Made by a program: the position numbers and the translations under genes
DNA from: a virus
Strand: one strand, 5' to 3'
Virus record (IMG/VR): IMGVR_UViG_3300022752_004829
Location: 1 to 64,000 of that record
Length of the DNA stretch: 64,000 nt
The notes under the pieces: generated by a model
Seen by the model: the letters and a program-made list of their open reading frames with translations, nothing else
Told to the model about the DNA's origin: nothing
Databases searched by the model: none
Shown: piece by piece, positions 56,659-64,000 of the stretch
Position numbering within the stretch: position 1 is the first letter of the stretch
Layout: each line of letters begins with the position of its first letter

Positions 56659-58466
56659 TGCCAACTCAACAAGAAGTATTTAATGAAATTGTAAGTGGAT
56701 ATAAATCTTTAAATGCAGAACTATCCAAATTAGAACCAAGTACTCCAATCTCTTTCTACGAAATAGATCTTAACGAAATCTATCCCAAGGCAAATTATGC
56801 TCAATCAGATCAGCCCATTGTAAATGGTATTCTAAGAATATATAATGATTACAATTTATTTAACATTTCATCTAATCCTTATGGGACAATAAATTGGCAA
56901 GGTAATTATTATTATCCATTTCCTATATACGCAGAAGGATTTGACCTAACCTCTTCTACTACATTACCGACACCCATGGTTTCTTTTTCTAATTTTTCGC
57001 CAGATTTATCTAATAATTCATTTTATAAATATATTAGAATGCAAGTAGAATCATTAGGTGATATTGTAGGCTGTAAATTTACTAGAATAAGAAGTTTCTT
57101 AAAATATCTAAGATCTAGTAATTTTTCAAATAATATAAATCCTTACAATACCGATCCTTCAATTGTAGAAATAGAATTACCAAGAGATATATATTATATT
57201 GATAGAAAAAATTTAGAAACAAGATCAAAATTAGAATTTACATTGTCTTCTATATTAGATGTAGAAAATGTAAATCTACCTGGAAGAATGATTTTAGGAA
57301 CAAGATGCCCCTATCAATATAGAGGTGAAGGTTGTTTATATGAATATGAAAAAAGAAAAACTTATATTCACAGCGGAATATATGGACAAGTGGTTAATCC
57401 AGATATTAATATTACGTTACCATTAGAAGCACCACCAGTTGCAACAGATAATGATGAATTATTTATTGGAACAATATTTACTGGAAATTCTGAAGCAGCA
57501 AGGTTTAGCGGACTAGATTATAAAAGAGTTGGTACTGGTAATTATGGAAATTTAAGTCAATGGACTTTTACAAATTATACTCGTGGTGGAGCTGGAACAG
57601 ATTTAGCTGCAGCAACAATTTTGAATGATGGAAACGGAGCAGTTGCAGGAATTACTTCTCAGGCTTCAATTGGAGTTGTACAATTAAATCTAAATACTGG
57701 AGCCGAAATTACAAGAATTAGATTGACATCAATTACGACTATTAATAATAATTATCAAGTTCAATTTTCAATGAATAATGGATCATGGAATACAGTTAGA
57801 AATGTTAGTGGTTTAGATTTAACATGGCCATTAAATGGTAGTGCATCAGGAACATATCAACTTGATTTTCCATCTAGAGGAATACATACTGGGTGGAGAT
57901 TAATAACGACTAATTCTTCTGCTGGCACGCAAATCTCCGAATTAAATTTTAGTGGTCAGTATAGGGTCGGAGACGAAGGATTATGGAACACGGGTATTGC
58001 GTATGAAAAAGGAGATTATGTATATTTAGAAAAAGAAGGAATAAAATACTACTTTGTTTCAATTACTGGTCATACATCTGATGTTTTTAATAATCCACCA
58101 AATAGAAATTATTGGGGTTCAGATAATTGTAGTAAAACAATATATGGTTGTAATCTTAGATGGCTAAAGAATCCTTATTTCAGACCAGTCTTATGGCCAA
58201 CTACAAGAGAAGGTTGGGATCAAGATGGTTTTATACGTAGGTATCAAATTACGGGTACTGGAGGACTTAATTCAAATACAAATATTAGAAGACTAATTAC
58301 TCCTCCTTGGTATAGGACTGGAATAAATGATGGTTGGCCAAGAAGACCTGATGTTCATGACCCAAATAGTAATTATGCACATGGATTACCAAAAGATATT
58401 AGTGGAGAATATCTAAATGGATTTATTCCATTCGGAGGATTTCCAGGAGTAGAAAAATTACAATGA
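56658..58466 (+). CDS. Tail-tip protein, lambda gpL-like, enlarged by an inserted beta-sandwich
   Basis: A 602-aa minor tail protein (lambda gpL is about 232). The gpL body is recognisable: LETRSKLEFTLSSILDVENV, LGTRCPYQYRGEGCLY (Cys ~217, 226), and near the C terminus DNCSKTIYGCNLRW (Cys ~490, 497) and FIPFGGFPG. The four cysteines are those that bind an iron-sulfur cluster in gpL. Between the pairs about 260 residues are inserted, including a discoidin-like sandwich (EITRIRLTSITTINNNYQVQ, STGWRL-type ending) and a second CBM5/12-like stretch. Overlaps gpK-like gene by 4 nt. Confidence 0.82.
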   Translation: MPTQQEVFNEIVSGYKSLNAELSKLEPSTPISFYEIDLNEIYPKANYAQSDQPIVNGILRIYNDYNLFNISSNPYGTINWQGNYYYPFPIYAEGFDLTSSTTLPTPMVSFSNFSPDLSNNSFYKYIRMQVESLGDIVGCKFTRIRSFLKYLRSSNFSNNINPYNTDPSIVEIELPRDIYYIDRKNLETRSKLEFTLSSILDVENVNLPGRMILGTRCPYQYRGEGCLYEYEKRKTYIHSGIYGQVVNPDINITLPLEAPPVATDNDELFIGTIFTGNSEAARFSGLDYKRVGTGNYGNLSQWTFTNYTRGGAGTDLAAATILNDGNGAVAGITSQASIGVVQLNLNTGAEITRIRLTSITTINNNYQVQFSMNNGSWNTVRNVSGLDLTWPLNGSASGTYQLDFPSRGIHTGWRLITTNSSAGTQISELNFSGQYRVGDEGLWNTGIAYEKGDYVYLEKEGIKYYFVSITGHTSDVFNNPPNRNYWGSDNCSKTIYGCNLRWLKNPYFRPVLWPTTREGWDQDGFIRRYQITGTGGLNSNTNIRRLITPPWYRTGINDGWPRRPDVHDPNSNYAHGLPKDISGEYLNGFIPFGGFPGVEKLQ

Positions 58467-59197
58467 AACTTAATAAAATTAAAAAATTTATTAAAAATCA
58501 TGCTTTAGAAGAATTTCCTAAAGAATGTTGTGGTTTTATAGTAGAAAAAGAAAATGACTTCTATTGCATTAAATCAGATAATATAGCTAAAATACCAACT
58601 AGAGACTTTAAAATAAAAATCTCTGATTATCTAAATATAAAAAATCAATATAATATATTATATATATATCATAGTCATTGCGATGAAAAGTATACAGAAT
58701 TTTCTGGAAAAGATATTTTAAGTTCCGATGGAATAGGAATTAATTATCTATTACATGTAGTAAATACTGATATATTTAAAACATATGAAGCAAATAGTTT
58801 TTCTAAAAAATATATTGGAAGAATTTATGAATATAAAAAATATGATTGTATGACTTTAATTTTAGATTTCTTAAAAAATGAATTTAATCTTTCTATAAAT
58901 GTTGATTCACTATATGATTTCTTTGAGAAAAATGGATATATGCATGCAGATGTAACGAATCTCGTAGAAAAGGTTTTTCTTGAATCTAAAAAATTAGAAA
59001 AGATAAATGATTTAGAAAATATTAAAAAAAATGATATATTCTTAATGAAAAACCATCTAAATAAAGCTTGTCATTTTTCAATTTATATGGGAGATGATAA
59101 AGTGCTTCATCATACACCAGATCGCTTTTCTAGAATAGAAGATTATTCTAGTGGATGGAAAAAAAAGACAGTCTTAGCATTTAGGGTTAATAATTAA
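58463..59197 (+). CDS. Tail-tip protein, lambda gpK-like (JAB/MPN plus NlpC/P60 peptidase)
   Basis: A 244-aa protein with two peptidase domains. JAB/MPN: EEFPKECCGFIV, then YIYHSHCDEKYTEFSGKDI carrying H-x-H-x(8)-S-x2-D. NlpC/P60: YDCMTLILDFL with Cys131 and ACHFSIYMGDDKVLHHT with His203. gpK proteins act at the tail tip during assembly and may cut peptidoglycan on DNA entry. Active residues are retained in both domains. Confidence 0.88.
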   Translation: MKLNKIKKFIKNHALEEFPKECCGFIVEKENDFYCIKSDNIAKIPTRDFKIKISDYLNIKNQYNILYIYHSHCDEKYTEFSGKDILSSDGIGINYLLHVVNTDIFKTYEANSFSKKYIGRIYEYKKYDCMTLILDFLKNEFNLSINVDSLYDFFEKNGYMHADVTNLVEKVFLESKKLEKINDLENIKKNDIFLMKNHLNKACHFSIYMGDDKVLHHTPDRFSRIEDYSSGWKKKTVLAFRVNN

Positions 59198-59198
59198 T

Positions 59199-59978
59199 AT
59201 GGTAAAAGTAACTTTACATGGAAAATTAGGTGAAGACATAGGTCCTGAATGGGATCTAGATGTCAAAAGCGTACAGGAAGCATTTCGGGCAATTGAGGCT
59301 AATACTAGAAAATTAAAAAAATGGATGTTTAATCAAGGCTCTCAATATTCTTTGTCTATCTTTATAAATAAAAAACCAATTGATCTTAGTAATCAAAAAA
59401 ATATTAAATCTTCCGAGATATTTTTTATTTTTAATAATCAATTAAAATCTATAGATGTTATTCCAGATATAGAAGGATCTATAACATTACCAAGTTGGGC
59501 AGAGAGGTGGGCTTCTCCAGTTTTAGGAATAGTGGGTGGTGCAGCTAGTATCGGCGCGGGAGTTTGGTTAGACAATGATTTTTCTCCATACTTAGTAACT
59601 GCAGGAGTAGGCCTAATAAGCGCTGGCGTAACCTCATTATTAGCTAAACCTCCACCAAATATACCTTATCAAGCTCAACAGGCCACAACTCAAACTCAAG
59701 GAGCAATCGGGCAAAATGGAGGTCCACAATCTTACCTGTTTAATGGCCCAGTAAATATTGTTGGAGAAGGTGGTCCAGTTCCAGTAGGTTATGGGCAATT
59801 GATGGTTGGAAGTAATGCTGTTAATGTCTTTTATGAAAATCTTTATCTTACAAATAGGAGGAGTGTATATACTGATCCGACGGATGTTAGATATCTACAA
59901 GATACAAATCAAGGTTATCAATATCCATTTAATGAGCAAATGATGCTTATTAGTCAAAAAGCAGGATATAACGTTTAA
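59199..59978 (+). CDS. Tail-tip assembly protein, lambda gpI-like
   Basis: A 259-aa protein: VKVTLHGKLGEDIGPEWDLD and VQEAFRAIEANTRKLKKWM match the ubiquitin-like N-terminal part of gpI, followed by a Gly/Ala-rich hydrophobic region (LGIVGGAASIGAGVWLDND, LVTAGVGLISAGVTSLLAKP) and NGPVNIVGEGGPVPVGYGQL, typical of the gpI C terminus. In lambda it assists tail-tip assembly and is not found in the mature tail. 3 nt before the gpJ-like gene. Confidence 0.88.
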   Translation: MVKVTLHGKLGEDIGPEWDLDVKSVQEAFRAIEANTRKLKKWMFNQGSQYSLSIFINKKPIDLSNQKNIKSSEIFFIFNNQLKSIDVIPDIEGSITLPSWAERWASPVLGIVGGAASIGAGVWLDNDFSPYLVTAGVGLISAGVTSLLAKPPPNIPYQAQQATTQTQGAIGQNGGPQSYLFNGPVNIVGEGGPVPVGYGQLMVGSNAVNVFYENLYLTNRRSVYTDPTDVRYLQDTNQGYQYPFNEQMMLISQKAGYNV

Positions 59979-59981
59979 TTT

Positions 59982-62900
59982 ATGCCTGGAAATCCAAATC
60001 TTTTTAGTGAGGGGTATGAAGGCATAGATTATGTCAGTAATATGGGAATCATGTGGGGTAATTCTGATATTCCAGATTCATATGCAGCAAGGCATTTTGG
60101 TGGAGGTCATACTCTAATTTTTAGTGGTTATGATTGGTGGGGAGCTAATGCTTTTAATACTACTTTATCTTATGCATGGAGTGGTATAGTAGGACCAAGA
60201 TCACCAATTATAGATTTAACTGGCTCAATGTGGAATGGAAGTGGTACATCAAATATTTGGCCAAATAATATATTTTTCCAAACAGGAAATACTAGAATAC
60301 ATTGGGATACTCGAAGAGGAGTAGGAGTAGTTACAGATGAAGTTGGAAGATTTTGGACTGTTCCACCAGATCCAGATTTTCAAAGACTTTATCATACGGG
60401 TGCGCCTAGTTTAAGAACATTATATACTATTCCAAATAGAGTTGGATATAGAGAATTTTATAATGTTCGTCCATCAGAATCAGGATACTATGATGTCTCA
60501 ATATCTACATCTCAAAATGTTCACATTTTAGATTTAATATCCGAAGGACCAATTGAAGGGCTTGTAACAGGATTATATACATATAATGTAAGTGGTAAAT
60601 CTGCTGGAGATATTGGTTATACATCTTATACTTTTAACCCATTTACTTCACAGAATGCAGGAGTAGTTTCATCTATATTGGATCCTAGTATAACTATTCC
60701 ACCAGAAGCTAGATCAATATATTGGAATGATACCCCAGTAGCTACAAATGACGGACTTTTAAATTTTAGATATACAAACTATAAATTTGATTATGGATCA
60801 ACAAATATACATACCGTTTCTCAACCATATGTTTATCTATACGAAGATAGATTTCATTACGATGGTTACCAAGTTGATAAAAATAAAGTTCCAGTATTGA
60901 CCGCAAATACTACTCAAGTAAATGAAAGATTATATGGACCATTTTTCTATAGTGGTATTGTCTCAGGTTTAATACCTCAGAAAAAATATTATGTATATAA
61001 TACAGACGCGGACGCAATTAAAATTATTTATAATGTTAATGCTTTATATTCAAATATTGTTTCTGGAGAATACGCTGGTACATCACTAAGAGACCAAATA
61101 AAAATGGGTGTTAAATTATATAGAGTATTTTCTGATAGAAGAGAATCTTTAGCTACTACAAGATATATTCAATCAAATCCAGAAAAATGGGCAAGCGATA
61201 GCTTTCTTATAAAAGGAAAAATTACTCAACCAGCTTTGATGCATTATACTTTTTGGCTAAGGCCTTATGCAGATAATGGATTTTTAGTTGAAGTTTTACC
61301 AGATCAAATTGGTTGGGCAATTGAAGTACAGAAAATTACAGAAGAATTTTCTCAAAGCGCAAGATCAAATGCGACTTTCGTTAATAGTATTACAGAAGTA
61401 TACGCGAATAGATTTACATATCCAAACTCAGCAATGATGTATAATGTATTTAATTCAAAGTATTTCTCTGAAATTCCAACTAGAAAATATAAAGTACGGC
61501 TTTTAAAAGTTAAAGTCCCAATAAATTATGATCCAATAGGCAAAACATATAGTGGGGCATGGAATGGACAATTTAAATTAGCCTGGACAGATAATCCAGC
61601 CTGGTGTTTTTATGATATAGTAACGAGCAATAGATTTGGATTAGGAAAATATATAAATAGTGCTTTGGTTGATAAATGGTCTCTATATGAAATTTCTCAA
61701 TATTGTGATCAATTAGTTCCAGATGGATATGGAGGATTAGAGCCTAGATTTACATGTAATTTACTTATGACAGCTAGAGAAGAAGCCTATAAAGTATTAA
61801 ATGATATGGCTTCTATTTTTAATGGTTTAGTTTATTATAATGCTGGTTTAATTTTCGTTAGTCAAGATCGCCCAAAAGATCCAATTTATACTTTTAACTC
61901 AAGTAATGTTGTTAATGGTGAATTTAGATATTCAAATAGCTCAAAAAGAGTGCGCAGATCTGTTGCCCTTGTTAGATTTAATGATGAATATAATAATTAT
62001 TTACCTGCAGTTGAATATGTAGAAGATAGAAATAGCGTATTAAAATATGGCATTAGAGAAGTAGAAGTTACAGCATTTGGATGCACAAAAAGAAGTCAAG
62101 CGAGAAGATTAGGAAAATGGTATTTGACTAGTGAAAATCTAGAAACAGAAACGGTAAACTTTGATGTTGGTTTAGATGGAAATTTTCTAAGACCAGGAGA
62201 TATCATAGATCTATATGATGAAAATAGAAAGAATAGGGTCTTCGCAGGTAGGACTTTAACGTTTAATAGTAGTGAAGCAATACTAGACGTACCGTATAAT
62301 AATTCAAATTTATTTGCTTTTACTGGAGTTGTGAATCCAATTTCTATTAATTTTTTAACACCAACATATAATTTAAATTTTGGAACTTATTTGGGAGATT
62401 TATATATAACTGGATTTCCAAATTCTACCAGTTCTAGCGGAATTTCAGGAATTAATTCTAATTTTATAAGAAGATCGCAAATTCAAAAATTAACAATAAC
62501 AGACCCAAAAAATTACGCTTCTCAAGGCACTGGTAATTATACAGGATTTTTAAGAATAACATTTCCTTCTGGTCTTAATAGCACAGATTATATTCTTCCA
62601 AATAATACAGTCTGGACCATAGACTATAATGCGGCAATTTATTCTGGAAGTAATTTAGGATTGAATAATAGATATAATATAAATAGTCAAAAAGATCAAA
62701 ATTTACTTTATCCTGGTTGGTACTTAGAGGGTTACCTAAATGATATAAAACCTTATAGAATAGTAGATGTAAGGCATAAAGAAGATTCGATATATTCCGT
62801 AACAGCGCTTGAGTATACTCCACAGAAATATACAGATATTGTTACTGGCGAATCTTTAATTTCTGTTCCTACTAAAATACCTGCTCCAGATTCGCCATCT

Positions 62901-63362
62901 CTTTCTCTTTCTATTTTATATAGAGATCCAGCTGGAAATTATGGGCCAAATGGAAGTTCGCCAGCTTATACAATTGATAAAACTGGAGTTAATTCTGTAG
63001 CTTATTCAATAACTCCTCCTTCAAATTCTGGCGTAGTTTCATTTTATAATATATATAGAAGATTAGGATCTAATTTTAATACCCCAATTCAAGCAGGAGA
63101 CTTATTTGATGTTCAATCCGCGAATCTAAGAGGCCAAACTTTAGTATTACCTATAGCTAGCATTTCTGGAAATACTCCACCATTTTTCACGCCAACAGGC
63201 ATTGGTACTTGGTATATAGGTTTAGAAGCAGTAAATGCATATGGAGAAAAATCTCCATTTGTAAGCGGAACAATAACACTAAGTTCTCAAGCTCCATTAG
63301 CTACTGTATTAGCTTCTGGATTTAATATTGTTGGTGGTAATAATTTACCAGATAATATATAA
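59982..63362 (+). CDS. Central tail-tip/receptor-binding protein, lambda gpJ-like
   Basis: A 1,126-aa hub protein. ILDLISEGPIEGLVTGLYTY is the gpJ signature near residue 180; TRKYKVRLLKVKVPINYDP, AWTDNPAWCFYDIVTSNRFGLG, LVPDGYGGLEPRFTCNLLMT and VYYNAGLIFVSQDRPKDPIY follow as in gpJ. Fibronectin-like repeats lie toward the C terminus (PDSPSLSLSILYRDPAGNYG, TYNIYRRL-type). The first ~170 residues are an extra N-terminal extension. The C terminus (~1126) is shorter than in some gpJ, so host-recognition domains may be in the next gene. Confidence 0.9.
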   Translation: MPGNPNLFSEGYEGIDYVSNMGIMWGNSDIPDSYAARHFGGGHTLIFSGYDWWGANAFNTTLSYAWSGIVGPRSPIIDLTGSMWNGSGTSNIWPNNIFFQTGNTRIHWDTRRGVGVVTDEVGRFWTVPPDPDFQRLYHTGAPSLRTLYTIPNRVGYREFYNVRPSESGYYDVSISTSQNVHILDLISEGPIEGLVTGLYTYNVSGKSAGDIGYTSYTFNPFTSQNAGVVSSILDPSITIPPEARSIYWNDTPVATNDGLLNFRYTNYKFDYGSTNIHTVSQPYVYLYEDRFHYDGYQVDKNKVPVLTANTTQVNERLYGPFFYSGIVSGLIPQKKYYVYNTDADAIKIIYNVNALYSNIVSGEYAGTSLRDQIKMGVKLYRVFSDRRESLATTRYIQSNPEKWASDSFLIKGKITQPALMHYTFWLRPYADNGFLVEVLPDQIGWAIEVQKITEEFSQSARSNATFVNSITEVYANRFTYPNSAMMYNVFNSKYFSEIPTRKYKVRLLKVKVPINYDPIGKTYSGAWNGQFKLAWTDNPAWCFYDIVTSNRFGLGKYINSALVDKWSLYEISQYCDQLVPDGYGGLEPRFTCNLLMTAREEAYKVLNDMASIFNGLVYYNAGLIFVSQDRPKDPIYTFNSSNVVNGEFRYSNSSKRVRRSVALVRFNDEYNNYLPAVEYVEDRNSVLKYGIREVEVTAFGCTKRSQARRLGKWYLTSENLETETVNFDVGLDGNFLRPGDIIDLYDENRKNRVFAGRTLTFNSSEAILDVPYNNSNLFAFTGVVNPISINFLTPTYNLNFGTYLGDLYITGFPNSTSSSGISGINSNFIRRSQIQKLTITDPKNYASQGTGNYTGFLRITFPSGLNSTDYILPNNTVWTIDYNAAIYSGSNLGLNNRYNINSQKDQNLLYPGWYLEGYLNDIKPYRIVDVRHKEDSIYSVTALEYTPQKYTDIVTGESLISVPTKIPAPDSPSLSLSILYRDPAGNYGPNGSSPAYTIDKTGVNSVAYSITPPSNSGVVSFYNIYRRLGSNFNTPIQAGDLFDVQSANLRGQTLVLPIASISGNTPPFFTPTGIGTWYIGLEAVNAYGEKSPFVSGTITLSSQAPLATVLASGFNIVGGNNLPDNI

Positions 63363-63364
63363 TT

Positions 63365-64000
63365 ATGAATAAGATATTCTCAAAAGATATAGAAATTAAA
63401 TGGAATATATATCCTAATATTCCAGCATATATTAGTAAAGAATTAGATTTTTTCAACATGTTATCTTTTAATGTTTCTATTATTAATCCAGATGGTATTA
63501 TGCTGGACAGAAAAAATCAAGTATTATCTATCAATAATGAATTTATCATAGATGCAGATAGCTTAAATGAATATTTTGATGGAAATAGACCAGTTTTGTA
63601 TGAATATGCTTCGGGAAATACTCGCGGATTATATGAGATTACAGAAGTAAAAAAGATACTGCCTCAGAATTTTATATATACATTAGAAGATAATTATAAT
63701 CACTTTTTAAAATTATATAATAAAAAAGGATTTTTTAAATCACTTTCTTTTGAAATTAAATATGATAATTTTGATATTTATAAAAAATTAGATATAGAAT
63801 ATGATATTTTTAAAATAGAAGATTTTAATAAAATTTTCTTAAATATCTATAAAAATTCTGATGATTTATCATTAAAATTTAAGATAAATAAAAAAGAATA
63901 TTTCAATTCAAAATCTAATGGACTCTATATTATTCCTTATGATTTAAAGACAAATAAACAGTTAAATACAATTTATATAAATAATATACATGATAAATGG
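63365..64000 (+). CDS. Protein downstream of gpJ, incomplete at window end
   Basis: At least 212 codons in frame to the end of the window without a stop. Starts MNKIFSKDIEIKWNIYPNIP, with NVSIINPDGIMLDRKNQVLS and a very K/N/I/Y-rich remainder. 2 nt after the gpJ-like gene. By position it could be a tail fibre or receptor-binding component; no motif identified. Confidence 0.55.
   Translation, partial: MNKIFSKDIEIKWNIYPNIPAYISKELDFFNMLSFNVSIINPDGIMLDRKNQVLSINNEFIIDADSLNEYFDGNRPVLYEYASGNTRGLYEITEVKKILPQNFIYTLEDNYNHFLKLYNKKGFFKSLSFEIKYDNFDIYKKLDIEYDIFKIEDFNKIFLNIYKNSDDLSLKFKINKKEYFNSKSNGLYIIPYDLKTNKQLNTIYINNIHDKW

Overview
This window is part of a large, AT-rich tailed-phage genome (siphovirus-like) encoding its own replication machinery. 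The phage assignment rests on the tail-tip genes at 56.1-63.4 kb, whose order matches lambda M-L-K-I-J, on an rIIA/rIIB pair at the left end, and on HNH endonucleases scattered among small phage genes. The host cannot be named. An LpxH-like phosphoesterase, heptose enzymes and UDP-galactopyranose mutase fit a Gram-negative host. Both window ends cut through genes.

Layout. 1-12.9 kb is mostly minus strand: rIIB (partial), rIIA, ATP-dependent DNA ligase, two HNH/AP2 endonucleases, a metallophosphoesterase, UV-damage endonuclease, several tiny genes, and an operon running from a 55-aa protein through PurA to a flavodoxin-like protein and a tRNA-Ser. 13.0-13.4 kb holds a tmRNA gene. 13.4-20.4 kb has virion-like proteins, an IMPDH/GMP-reductase family enzyme, dCMP deaminase, dNMP kinase, a sigma-like factor and a SET-domain protein. 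20.4-24.7 kb (minus) ends in nrdB and nrdA, preceded by a roughly 280-nt structured RNA region. 25.1-39.8 kb (plus) is one tightly coupled glycan operon of glycosyltransferases, methyltransferases, nucleotide-sugar epimerases/dehydratases and a heptose-nucleotide route. 40.1-55.3 kb is the replication/recombination block: RecA-like, nucleases, DnaB, ThyX, primase, a split DNA polymerase III alpha with a DnaQ-like exonuclease between its parts, and a candidate ssDNA-binding protein. A large GT4/GT9 glycosyltransferase locus is embedded in it. 55.3-64 kb holds the tail genes.

How the parts work together. RNR, dCMP deaminase, ThyX, dNMP kinase, PurA and a probable GMP reductase could shift host nucleotide pools from G/C toward A/T, matching the composition of the genome. 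The glycan operon appears able to make an NDP-heptose from sedoheptulose 7-phosphate, and the replication block carries a heptosyltransferase-type (GT9) sequence.

Regulation is unusually legible. At least eleven genes have a sigma70-like promoter (TTGAC-type -35, usually a 17-nt spacer, TATNNT-type -10) whose -10 ends exactly 6 nt before the start codon, predicting leaderless mRNAs. A second signal, GTGTAA followed by A/T-rich bases about 8-12 nt before the start, precedes virion-like genes and is a candidate late promoter, possibly read by the phage sigma factor. A third, 28-bp repeat occurs four times at 7.8 and 9.35 kb. These patterns were found by eye.
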